A DNA stretch of 64,000 nucleotides from NCBI RefSeq assembly GCF_024703995.1, contig NZ_JAMXQV010000003.1, forward strand, positions 372,001 through 436,000. Reading direction: 5' to 3'. A program made the translations under genes and the position numbers. Source of the stretch: Amycolatopsis iheyensis (GTDB lineage Bacteria > Actinomycetota > Actinomycetes > Mycobacteriales > Pseudonocardiaceae). Below are positions 50,788-58,729 of the stretch, piece after piece. Within the stretch, counting starts at the first letter, position 1. Each line of letters opens with the position of its first letter. Under the pieces are notes generated by a model. The model worked only from the letters and a program-made list of their open reading frames with translations. It did no database searches and was not told the origin of the DNA.

Positions 50788-51756
50788 GTGGTCGAGACCG
50801 TCCGCGGCGCGATCGCGCCGGAAGCACTGGGCAAGGTGCTGATGCACGAGCACCTCTTCGTGCTGAGCCCCGAGTTCGTCGAGAACTACCCCGAACACGA
50901 GGGGTTCAAGGAGGACGAGCACGTCCCCGAGGCGATCCGGCGGCTCAAGGACCTGAAGGCCGCCGGCATCGACACCATCGTCGATCCGACGGTGATCGGC
51001 CTGGGCCGCTACATCCCGCGCGTGCAGCGGGTCGCCGCCGAGGTCGAGCTCAACATCGTCGTCGCGACCGGGCTCTACACCTACAACGACGTGCCGCACT
51101 ACCTGCACTTCCGCGGGCCGGGCACGCTGCTGCAGGGCGAGGACCCGCTGGTCGGGCTGTTCGTCGGCGACATCCGCGACGGCATCGCCGGCACCGGCGT
51201 CAAGGCCGGGCTGCTCAAGTGCGCCACCGACGAACCCGGTGTCACGCCCGGGGTCGAGCGCGTCCTGCGCGCGGTCGCCAAGGCGCACAAGGAAACCGGC
51301 ACGCCGATCATGACCCACACGCACGCGGGCACGCGGCGCGGGCTGGAGCAGCAGAACGTCTTCGAGTCCGAAGGCGTCGACCTGAACCGCGTGCTGCTCG
51401 GGCACTCCGGCGACTCGACCGACCTCGGCTACCTGATCGAGCTCGCCGACCGCGGGTCGCTGCTCGGCATGGACCGGTTCGGCCTCGACCTGCTGCTGCC
51501 GTTCGAAGAGCGGGTGAACACCGTCGTCGCGATGTGCGAACGCGGCTACGCGGGCAGCATGGTGCTCTCGCACGACGCGAGCTGCTACATCGACTGGCTG
51601 CCCGCGGACCAGCTCCCGGTGCTGACGCCGAACTGGCACTACCTGCACATCACCCGGGACGTGCTGCCCGCGCTGCGGGAACGCGGGGTGTCCGAACCGG
51701 ACATCACGGCCATGCTCGTCGACAATCCCCGGCGCTTCCTCACCGGGGCGTCCTGA
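50788..51756 (+). CDS. Phosphotriesterase-family metal hydrolase (lactonase-like)
   Basis: 322 aa, starting 4 bases after the ligase stop. The binuclear metal site is complete: H20 and H22 (MHEHLF), Lys144 (LLKCATDE, the carboxylated lysine), H177 (MTHTH), H206 (LLGHSGD) and D263 (LSHDASC). PTE-family enzymes include phosphotriesterases and the phosphotriesterase-like lactonases that open gamma-lactones and acyl-homoserine lactones. In this operon with an acyl-CoA ligase, a lactone or ester substrate giving a hydroxy acid is most likely; that is inference. Confidence 0.87.
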   Translation: MVETVRGAIAPEALGKVLMHEHLFVLSPEFVENYPEHEGFKEDEHVPEAIRRLKDLKAAGIDTIVDPTVIGLGRYIPRVQRVAAEVELNIVVATGLYTYNDVPHYLHFRGPGTLLQGEDPLVGLFVGDIRDGIAGTGVKAGLLKCATDEPGVTPGVERVLRAVAKAHKETGTPIMTHTHAGTRRGLEQQNVFESEGVDLNRVLLGHSGDSTDLGYLIELADRGSLLGMDRFGLDLLLPFEERVNTVVAMCERGYAGSMVLSHDASCYIDWLPADQLPVLTPNWHYLHITRDVLPALRERGVSEPDITAMLVDNPRRFLTGAS

Positions 51757-51800
51757 GCCCGTTATCCTGTGCGTTCGAACCCGGAGAGGAGGCAACTGCC

Positions 51801-52424
51801 GTGACGCGAGCGAGCACCCGCAAGCCGGGGGAGGCCTCCGGCGACGACCAGGCCGCCGTGCCGCGGCGGCTGCTGGAGCAGGCCACGAAGCTGTTCGCGA
51901 AGAAGGGCTTCGACCGCACGTCGGTCCAGGAGATCGTCGAGGCCGCGGGCGTCACCAAGGGCGCGATGTACCACTACTTCGGCTCGAAGGACGACCTGCT
52001 CTACGAGATCTACGCCCGTGTCCTGCGCGAGCAGACCCGGCAGCTGGAGAGCGTCGCGTCGTCGAGTGCCCCGCTGCGGGAACGGCTCGGCGCCGCCGCG
52101 TCCGACGTGGTGGTCTCCAGCATCGACAACCTCGACGACAACACGATCTTCCTGCAGTCGATGCACCAGCTGTCCCCGGACAAGCAGAAGGCGGTCCGCG
52201 CCGAGCGCCGCAAGTACCACGAGCGCTTCCGCGGCCTGGTCGAGGAAGGCCAGGCCTCGGGCGAGTTCCGCACGGACAAGCCCGCGGACGTGGTGGTCGA
52301 CTTCTTCTTCGGCTCGGTGCACCACCTGGGTTCGTGGTACCGCCGCGGCGGGACGCTGTCGGCGCGCCAGGTCGGGGACCACTACGCGGACCTGCTGCTG
52401 GACGCGTTGCGCCCGCCTGTCTGA
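51801..52424 (+). CDS. TetR-family regulator of the ligase/lactonase operon
   Basis: 207 aa from the GTG at 51801 with GGAGAGGA upstream. HTH: LLEQATKLFAKKGFDRTSVQEIVEAAGVTKGAMYHYFGSKDDLL. The C-terminal domain (HHLGSWYRRGGTLSARQVGDHYADLLLDAL) is of the TetR_C type found in FadR/KstR-like regulators of acyl-CoA genes. The ACCGACC/GGTCGGT palindrome at the operon promoter is the probable site, so it would repress its own operon; the same site lies before the acyl-CoA dehydrogenase operon. The ligand is probably an acyl-CoA. Confidence 0.87.
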   Translation: MTRASTRKPGEASGDDQAAVPRRLLEQATKLFAKKGFDRTSVQEIVEAAGVTKGAMYHYFGSKDDLLYEIYARVLREQTRQLESVASSSAPLRERLGAAASDVVVSSIDNLDDNTIFLQSMHQLSPDKQKAVRAERRKYHERFRGLVEEGQASGEFRTDKPADVVVDFFFGSVHHLGSWYRRGGTLSARQVGDHYADLLLDALRPPV

Positions 52425-52842
52425 TGGGTGGGTGTCCGACTTCCCGCCGCTGTCGGTGATCGATGAGCTGGCCGAGGTGGCCCGTTGCGGTGGCGCCCTG
52501 TGCGTCGGTCCGGGCTGTAGTGCTGCGGGTGTTGTTCCTCGGCTGCGGGGGTCCGGTCTGATGGGTGGGTGACCGACTTCTCGGCGCTGCGGGTGATCGA
52601 TGAGCTGGCTGAGGCGGCTCGTTGGGGTGGCGCCGGGCGCGTCGGTGCGGGCTGTAGTGCTGTGGGTGTTGTTCCTCGGCTGCGGGGGTCCGGTCTGATG
52701 GGTGGGTGACCGACTTCCCGGCGCCGCCGGTGATCGATGAGCTGGCCGAGGCGGCTCGTTGCGGTGGCGCCCTGTGCGTCGGTCCGGGCTGTAGTGCTGC
52801 GGGTGTTGTTCCTCGGCTGCGGGGGTCCGGTCTAATGGGCGG
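52425..52842. repeat. 137-bp tandem array of decayed copies of the start of the next gene
   Basis: Three copies with exact 137-base period (CCGAC landmark at 52436, 52573, 52710 and then 52847 in the gene itself) fill the 418-base gap. Each begins at a GGGTG(A/T)CCGACTTC start region and copies the first ~130 bases of the following gene, with changes. Since 137 is not a multiple of 3, the copies cannot extend its frame. Confidence 0.9.
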
Positions 52843-55278
52843 GTGACCGACTTCCCGCCGCTGCCGGTGATCGACGAGCTGACCGAGCCCGAGCGGGAGC
52901 TGGCCGATGCGGCCCGTCGCGGCCGCGCGGTGGCGCCCGGCGCGCCGATCCGGGCCGAAGTGCTCCGGGAGCTGCTCCTCGGCCGCCGGGGTCCGGTGGA
53001 TCCGGCGGGCGTCCGCGTCGAAGGTGCCCGGATCGCCGGCACCCTGACCTTGGACCACGTCGAGGCTGTGGCGGGCCTCGCGCTGGTGGGCTGCGTGCTC
53101 GTGAACCCGATCGGGGCGCGCCGGGCCCGGCTGCCGTGGCTCGAGCTGTCCGGCAGCCGGATCGCCGGGTTCGACGGCGACGGCGTCCGGATCGACCACG
53201 ACCTCGTGCTCGCCGGCGTGCGCGCGAGCGGCGACGGCGAACACGGCGTCGTCAGCCTCCGCGACGCCCGGGTCACCGGGCGGGTCCTCCTCACCGGGGC
53301 GGTGGTCACCAGCGCGGACGGTCCCGCGCTCGGCCTGGACGGGCTGGAAAGCGGTGCGCTGCGTGGCGTCGGCCTCCGGGCGTCCGGTGCGCGGGCCCTC
53401 GGCACGGTCCGGCTGACCGGCGCCCGCGTCGCCCGGGAAACCGACTTCGCCGGCGCCGAGCTGACCAACGTGTCCGGGCCGGCCCTGAGCGCCGACGGCC
53501 TGGTCGTCGACGGCGACCTGAGCCTGAGCGGCGCGACGGTGACCGGGGCCGGTGAAGCCGGGGCGGCCCGCCTGCTCGGCGCCCGGGTCGGCGGCGCGCT
53601 GGACCTCGTCGAGGCCGTGCTCACCAACGAGAGCGGGCCGGGCCTGGAGGCCGACCGCCTCGAGGCCCGGGACCTCCGCTGCGCCGGCGTCGTCGTGACC
53701 GCCGGCCGCGACGCCGCGATCGACCTGACCAGCGCGCGCGTCGGCGGCCAGGTCGACCTCGACGGCGCCGTGGTCACCAACGGCCGTGGCCGCGGGCTGA
53801 GCGCCGACGGCATCCGGGTCGACGACAGCTTCTCCGCCGAGGGGATGCAGGCGCGCGGCTCGGGCGAGTACGGCGCGCTCTGCCTGCTCAGCGGGCACGT
53901 GGGCGGCAACCTCTCCCTCGACGGCGCTGAGCTGGCCAACGATGCCGGGGCGGCGTTGAGCGGCGATCGGCTCCGCGTCGGCGGCAACGTCCACTTCCGG
54001 GAGCTGACCGCCGCCGGGTCCGGCGAGCCGGGCACTGTCCGCCTGCTCAGCGCCCGGATCGACGGCGAGCTGTACTGCGAAGAAGCCCGGCTCACCAACG
54101 ACCGCAGCCCGGCACTGCACGCCGACGGTCTGCACGTCGGCGGCAACTTCGACCTGACCGGCGCGCAGGTCTCCGGCGCCGGGACGGACGGGGCGCTGCG
54201 GCTGCACAACGCCGAGATCGGCAGCCAGCTGCGGCTGCCCGGGGCGGAGCTGGCCAACGCGTCCGGGCCCGCCTTCAGCGCCGACGACCTGCGCGTCGGC
54301 ACCTACCTCGACCTGAGCGGGGTGACGGCGACCGGCTCGTCCGAGCATGGCGCGTTGAGCCTGCGGGCGGCCCGGGTCGACGGCTCGGCCACCTTCACCG
54401 GCGCCGAGGTCACCAACGACGCGGGCCCGGCGCTGTTCGCGGACCGCTTCCGGGTCCGGGACAGCCTCGCGGTGACCGGCCTGCGGGGGAGCGGCGCCGG
54501 CGAGTACGCGACGATCCACCTGCTCGGCGCCCACGTCGGCGGTCAGCTGAGCTTCACCGGCGCCGAGCTGACCCACCGCGACGAGCTGCTCGTGAGCCTC
54601 GAAGACGCCGTCGTCGACGGGCCGATCTTCTTCCCCGCCGAGGTGGTGGGCCCGGCCGGTCAGGTGGTCGTCGACGGCTTCCGGTTCGGCTCGCTCGCCG
54701 ACGTCGAGTGGGACGAGTGGCTGCGCCTGATCCGCGACCACACGGCGTCCTACCGGCCCGGGCCGTACCAGCGGCTCGCGGCCGCGGAACGGGCGGCCGG
54801 CCACGACGGCAACGCCCGCCGGATCCTCATCGCCCAGCAACGAGACCTCCAGCGGTGGGCGCCCCGGACCATCGGCGGCTGGCCGGCCCGGCGGTTCCAC
54901 TGGCTGTGGGGCTTCTTCGCCGGCTACGGCTATCGCGCGCGGCGGACCGCGGCCGCGTTGCTGCTGGCGGTGCTCGCGGCGGGCGCACTGGGGCTGTGGG
55001 CCGGGCACGCCGGCTCCGGCGGGCACCTCGCCGCCGAACGCACGGCGGACTTCGGCGCCCGGGCCGGCACGCCGTGCACGCCGGTCGAGCTGATCGGCGT
55101 CGGCCTGGAGCGCGGGCTGCCGCTGTCGCCCGGCGTGCGGGGCCGGTGCGACCTCAACACCGGGATCGGCGCGGGCCAGGTGTTCACCGTGGCGATCTGG
55201 CTGGTCCAGGCCGCGATCTGGGCCCTGGCGACGCTCGCGCTCGTCGGCTACACCGGGCTGGTCCGCAAGACCGGCTAG
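52843..55278 (+). CDS. Large beta-solenoid repeat protein with C-terminal membrane segments
   Basis: 811 aa from the GTG at 52843. After a ~60-residue helical leader, residues ~60-600 are about ten repeats of ~53 residues with the pattern GARVxGxLxLxGAxVTNxxGPALxADGLxVxxxLxLxG. This is a parallel beta-helix, akin to pentapeptide-type solenoids. The C-terminal 180 residues have a conserved block (RPGPYQRLAAAERAAGHDGNARRILIAQQRDLQRWA) and two membrane helices (TAAALLLAVLAAGALGLWAG and FTVAIWLVQAAIWALATLALVGY). Similar actinomycete proteins have unhelpful names such as oxidoreductase; I see no cofactor motif. It overlaps the next gene by 4 bases. Confidence 0.82.
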   Translation: MTDFPPLPVIDELTEPERELADAARRGRAVAPGAPIRAEVLRELLLGRRGPVDPAGVRVEGARIAGTLTLDHVEAVAGLALVGCVLVNPIGARRARLPWLELSGSRIAGFDGDGVRIDHDLVLAGVRASGDGEHGVVSLRDARVTGRVLLTGAVVTSADGPALGLDGLESGALRGVGLRASGARALGTVRLTGARVARETDFAGAELTNVSGPALSADGLVVDGDLSLSGATVTGAGEAGAARLLGARVGGALDLVEAVLTNESGPGLEADRLEARDLRCAGVVVTAGRDAAIDLTSARVGGQVDLDGAVVTNGRGRGLSADGIRVDDSFSAEGMQARGSGEYGALCLLSGHVGGNLSLDGAELANDAGAALSGDRLRVGGNVHFRELTAAGSGEPGTVRLLSARIDGELYCEEARLTNDRSPALHADGLHVGGNFDLTGAQVSGAGTDGALRLHNAEIGSQLRLPGAELANASGPAFSADDLRVGTYLDLSGVTATGSSEHGALSLRAARVDGSATFTGAEVTNDAGPALFADRFRVRDSLAVTGLRGSGAGEYATIHLLGAHVGGQLSFTGAELTHRDELLVSLEDAVVDGPIFFPAEVVGPAGQVVVDGFRFGSLADVEWDEWLRLIRDHTASYRPGPYQRLAAAERAAGHDGNARRILIAQQRDLQRWAPRTIGGWPARRFHWLWGFFAGYGYRARRTAAALLLAVLAAGALGLWAGHAGSGGHLAAERTADFGARAGTPCTPVELIGVGLERGLPLSPGVRGRCDLNTGIGAGQVFTVAIWLVQAAIWALATLALVGYTGLVRKTG

Positions 55279-56153
55279 TGGCGGCGGAGGTGGTCGAGGA
55301 GGAGGGCGATGACCTCGTCGGGGGCCTCCATCGCCATCCACTGGCTCGCGCCCTCGACGATCTGGAAGCGGTACTCGGCGTCGATGTGGTGGACGGTCAG
55401 CTCGGCGGCGCTCTGGCCGAGGTAGGGGTCCTCGCTGCCCCAGAGGTAGAGCGTCGGGACGGTGATCCGGCCGGCCGGGACGTCGAAAACGTCGTTGGTG
55501 GCGCCGCGGTACCAATTCAAGGTCGCGGTCAGCGCACCCGGTTCGGAAAGGCGCGCGACGGTGCGTTCGACGATTTCGACCGGGATTCGGCGGTTGTAGA
55601 CAGCGCGTAATTGCGCGGCTTCGTCGCGTAAGAGGAATTTCTCGGCTTTGCCGACACCGCGGCGGAAGAAGCGGATGTAGCCGAGGTCGTGGAACTGCCC
55701 GTCATCGGTCGCGGCGGCGCGTTGCAGGGCGGACGGGTGCGGGGTGGAGAGCACGGTCAGCGACCGCAGCCGGTCCGGGTGCGCGGTGGCCAGCGCCCAG
55801 GCGACCATGCCACCCCAGTCGCGGGCGACCAGGTGGAACCGGTCGGCGCCCTGGCTGCCGGCGAAGGCGAGCGCGTCGCCGACCAGGTGCTCGATGGAGT
55901 AGTGCTCGACGCCTTCGGGCCGCGCCTCGCGGGCGTACCCGCGCTGGTCGACGGCGACGGCCCGGTAGCCGGCCTCGCCGAGGGCGTGCAGCTGCTCGGT
56001 CCAGGACTCGGCGAATTCGGGCCAGCCGTGCAGGAGCAGGACGAGCTCACCGCTTTCGGGCCCGGCGGCGAGCGCGCTGTGCCGATGTCCGCCGACGACA
56101 ACGGTCAATTCCTCGAGCGAACCGGCTTCCGTCGGCACGACGGCGAATTCCAT
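55275..56153 (-). CDS. Epoxide-hydrolase-like alpha/beta hydrolase with catalytic His replaced by Gln
   Basis: 292 aa. The alpha/beta-hydrolase fold is clear: oxyanion HGWPE (42-46), nucleophile Asp112 in VARDWGGMVAWALA and the expected acid in LYLWGSEDPYLG (about 243). At the catalytic histidine position the sequence is VEGASQWMAMEAPDEV, so Gln271 stands where family members have His (usually GASHW). Without it, hydrolysis of the ester intermediate would fail. It may be a non-hydrolytic or altered-function member. A 26-bp palindrome lies 92-117 bases upstream of the start. The stop overlaps the convergent solenoid gene. Confidence 0.88.
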   Translation of the reverse strand: MEFAVVPTEAGSLEELTVVVGGHRHSALAAGPESGELVLLLHGWPEFAESWTEQLHALGEAGYRAVAVDQRGYAREARPEGVEHYSIEHLVGDALAFAGSQGADRFHLVARDWGGMVAWALATAHPDRLRSLTVLSTPHPSALQRAAATDDGQFHDLGYIRFFRRGVGKAEKFLLRDEAAQLRAVYNRRIPVEIVERTVARLSEPGALTATLNWYRGATNDVFDVPAGRITVPTLYLWGSEDPYLGQSAAELTVHHIDAEYRFQIVEGASQWMAMEAPDEVIALLLDHLRRH

Positions 56154-56244
56154 GGCGCCAGGCTAGGTCTTGCGGGGTGGGGAAAACCATGGGAACGCGG
56201 GCACTTTTCCCACCCTTTTGCCCGGCGGGTGGTGTGGCTCACAG

Positions 56245-56270
56245 AATTTTCGCTCAGATGAGCGAAAATT
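56245..56270. promoter_or_regulatory. 26-bp perfect palindrome upstream of the alpha/beta hydrolase
   Basis: Arms AATTTTCGCTCA (56245-56256) and TGAGCGAAAATT (56259-56270) around GA. It is AT-rich in a GC-rich setting and lies in the region that must carry the hydrolase promoter. It is a likely operator; no regulator gene is adjacent. Confidence 0.6.
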
Positions 56271-56345
56271 CGGCCAAAAACCGAAGGAGATTCACGAAAG
56301 CCAGGCTGAGCGCGCCGCGGCGGCTGCGTGCGCCCACCGGTCCCA

Positions 56346-56402
56346 AGCGCCCCAATGTGGCGTTGGGTGCGTCCGCCGCCCCGAACGCCACATTGGGGCG
56401 CT
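56346..56402. terminator. Stem-loop at the end of the acyl-CoA dehydrogenase operon, same family as at 43998
   Basis: A 19-bp stem (56346-56364 with 56384-56402) contains AGCGCCCCAATGTGGC, as in the repeat at 43998-44088. It lies 60 bases past the last acyl-CoA dehydrogenase stop. The 309-base gap around it holds this and the 26-bp palindrome but no gene. Confidence 0.7.
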
Positions 56403-56462
56403 GGCGACCGGCCAACGAGCGGTGCGGCGGCCGGAGCGCGAACTCCCCGGCCGCCCGGTGCG

Positions 56463-57554
56463 TCAGGCCGGGAGGTTGACCAGCTCGGCCAGCCGGGCCC
56501 GGTGCTTGCCCGGTGTCCCCAGCGCCAGCTCGTCCGCCTTCGCCCGCTTCACATACAGGTGCGCCGGGTGCTCCCACGTCATCCCGATGCCGCCGTGCAG
56601 CTGGATGGCCTCCTCCGCGGCGTGCACCGCGATCGGCGCCACCCTGGCCTGCGCGACCGACACCGCGATCGGCACGTCGGTCCCCGTGGCCAGGGAATCC
56701 GCCGCGTACCGAGCCGCCGCGCGGGCCAGGACCAGGTCCGTGTACAGGTTCGCCAGCCGGTGCTTCAGCGACTGGAACCCGCCCACCGGCCGCCCGAACT
56801 GGTAGCGGCCCTTCAGGTACGACACCGTCTCCGTCAACGCCCACTCCGCGACGCCCGTCTGCTCCGACGCCAGGATCCCGGCCCCGAACAGCAGCGCCTC
56901 CTCCAGCGCCGAAGCCGCTTCCGGGCCGGACGCCACGAGCTGAGCCGGCGCGTCCGAGAGCGCTACGTCCGCCACCCGGCGCGTCAGGTCGAACGACACC
57001 AGCTCCGTCACCGTCGCATCGGCCGCCGAGACGACGTACAGCTCGGGGCCGTCCGGGCCCGCCGCCGGAACGACCAGCAGGTCCGCCACCGACGCGTCGG
57101 CCACCGTGCCGACCCGGCCGCTGAGCTTGCCGTCGGCAACGGTCACCGACGACGGGAAGCCCGCGCCCGGCGCCGTCGACAGCGGCACGGCCAGCGCGCC
57201 GATCGCCGAACCCGAGGCCAGCCGGCGGACGAACTCGTCCGCCGAAGCGCGCACCAGCGCCGTCGTCGCCAGCACCACGCTGCCCAGGAACGGCACCGGC
57301 GCGACGCTGCGGCCCAGCTCCTCGGCCACCACGGCCACCTCGCGGGCCGACGCGCCGTGCCCGCCCAGCTCCTCGGGCACCGCCAGCCCGGCCACGCCGA
57401 CCTCCTCGGCCAGCGTGCGCCACAGCTTCAGGTCGTAGCCCTCGGCCGTCTCGACGCGCGCGAGCAGCGCCTCGGCCGAGGCCTTGTCCTTCAGCAGGTC
57501 CCGGACCGAGGCCCGGAGGTCTTCCTCGACGTCGGAATACAGCAGGTCGGTCAT
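56463..57554 (-). CDS. Acyl-CoA dehydrogenase (non-catalytic-type partner subunit likely)
   Basis: 363 aa. A FadE-type protein: DLLKDKASAEALLARVETAEGYD, LAVPEELGGHGASAREVAVVAEELGR, AIQLHGGIGMTWEHPAHLYVKRA. The usual EGxxxE/EGGTSE catalytic Glu segment is not seen at the C-terminus, which ends GTPGKHRARLAELVNLPA. It overlaps the preceding dehydrogenase by 4 bases. In actinobacteria such adjacent pairs form alpha2beta2 heteromers (FadE26-FadE27, FadE28-FadE29), in which one chain provides the active site. That arrangement is inferred here. Confidence 0.87.
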   Translation of the reverse strand: MTDLLYSDVEEDLRASVRDLLKDKASAEALLARVETAEGYDLKLWRTLAEEVGVAGLAVPEELGGHGASAREVAVVAEELGRSVAPVPFLGSVVLATTALVRASADEFVRRLASGSAIGALAVPLSTAPGAGFPSSVTVADGKLSGRVGTVADASVADLLVVPAAGPDGPELYVVSAADATVTELVSFDLTRRVADVALSDAPAQLVASGPEAASALEEALLFGAGILASEQTGVAEWALTETVSYLKGRYQFGRPVGGFQSLKHRLANLYTDLVLARAAARYAADSLATGTDVPIAVSVAQARVAPIAVHAAEEAIQLHGGIGMTWEHPAHLYVKRAKADELALGTPGKHRARLAELVNLPA

Positions 57555-58729
57555 CGGGGGAGGTCCTTCCAGGCGACGTCCTTGTCGACGCGCGGCTCCG
57601 AGGGCAGCCCCAGCACGCGCTCGGCGATGATGTTGCGCAGGACCTCCGAGGTGCCGCCCTCGATGGAGTTCCCCTTCGCGCGCAGGTAGCGGTAGCCGGC
57701 TTCGCGGCCGGTGAAGTCGACGATCGCCGGGCGCCGGAACGTCCAGTCGTCGTAGGCCAGGCCCTCTTCGCCGAGCAGCTCGACCTCCAGGCCGGTCAGG
57801 GCCTGGTTCAGCTCGGAGAACGCGACCTTCATGGCCGAGCCCTCCGGTCCGGGCGCGCCGGCGGTCAGCTGCTGGCGCAGCCGGGTGCCGGCCAGCCGCA
57901 GCGTCTCGGCCTCGACCCAGCGCTGCACCAGGCGGTCACGCAGCTCCGGCGTGCGCAGCTCGGGGCGTTCGCGCCAGGTCTTGGTGACGATGCCGATCAG
58001 CCCGCCTTCGCGGGGCTGGACGTGCCCGCCGATGGCGACGCGCTCGTTCATCAACGTCGTCTGCGCGACCTTCCAGCCCTCGCCGACCGCGCCGAGGCGC
58101 TGGGTGTCGGGGATCCGGACGTCGGTCAGGAAGACCTCGTTGAACTCGGCCTCGCCGGTGATCTGGCGCAGCGGCCGGACTTCGACGCCGGGCGCGGTCA
58201 TGTCGCACAGGAAGTACGTCATGCCCTGGTGCTTCGGGACGTCCGGGTCGGTGCGGGTGACCAGGATCGCCCACTGCGACTCGTGCGCGCCCGACGTCCA
58301 CACCTTCTGGCCGGTGACGATCCAGTCGTCGCCGTCGCGCACGGCCCGGGTGCCCAGCGCGGCGAGGTCGGAGCCGGCGCCCGGCTCGGAGAACAGCTGG
58401 CACCACACCTCCTCGCCGGTCCACAGTGGACGCAGGTAGCGCTCGCGCTGCTCCGGCGTGCCGAAGGCGAGGATGGTCGGCGCGGCCATGCCGAGCCCGA
58501 TGCCGATCCGGCGCGGGTTGTTGTCCGGCGCGCCCGCCTCGGTGAACACACTGTCCACAGCGGACTGCAGCGCGCGCGGCGCGTCCTGCCCGCCGAGCCC
58601 GGCGGGGAAGTGGATCCAGGCGAGGCCGGCGTCGAACCGGGCCCGCAGGAAGTCCATCCGGTCCGTGGTCGCGGGGTCGTGCGCGGCCAGGAACTCACGG
58701 GCCTGGCGCGTCAGGTCTTCGGCGTTCAC
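57551..58729 (-). CDS. Acyl-CoA dehydrogenase (catalytic subunit type)
   Basis: 392 aa. FAD and acyl-CoA binding are shown by WCQLFSEPGAGSDLAALGTRAVRDGDDW and KVWTSGAHESQWAILVTRTD. The C-terminal AKGNSIEGGTSEVLRNIIAERVLGLP holds the expected catalytic Glu. It overlaps both flanking dehydrogenase genes by 4 bases, so all are translated together. Substrates of such FadE proteins are long-chain, branched or steroid side-chain acyl-CoAs; the specific one cannot be read. Confidence 0.9.
   Translation of the reverse strand: MNAEDLTRQAREFLAAHDPATTDRMDFLRARFDAGLAWIHFPAGLGGQDAPRALQSAVDSVFTEAGAPDNNPRRIGIGLGMAAPTILAFGTPEQRERYLRPLWTGEEVWCQLFSEPGAGSDLAALGTRAVRDGDDWIVTGQKVWTSGAHESQWAILVTRTDPDVPKHQGMTYFLCDMTAPGVEVRPLRQITGEAEFNEVFLTDVRIPDTQRLGAVGEGWKVAQTTLMNERVAIGGHVQPREGGLIGIVTKTWRERPELRTPELRDRLVQRWVEAETLRLAGTRLRQQLTAGAPGPEGSAMKVAFSELNQALTGLEVELLGEEGLAYDDWTFRRPAIVDFTGREAGYRYLRAKGNSIEGGTSEVLRNIIAERVLGLPSEPRVDKDVAWKDLPR

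Noticed and set aside
52425..52842. Possible CRISPR or attachment-site array
   Set aside because: The 137-base units have no spacers and plainly derive from the adjacent gene's start.
51952..55515. Open frame of about 1190 codons on the minus strand across the tandem array and solenoid gene
   Set aside because: Its repeats mirror the plus-strand tandem array and solenoid repeats. No RBS or domain is present.
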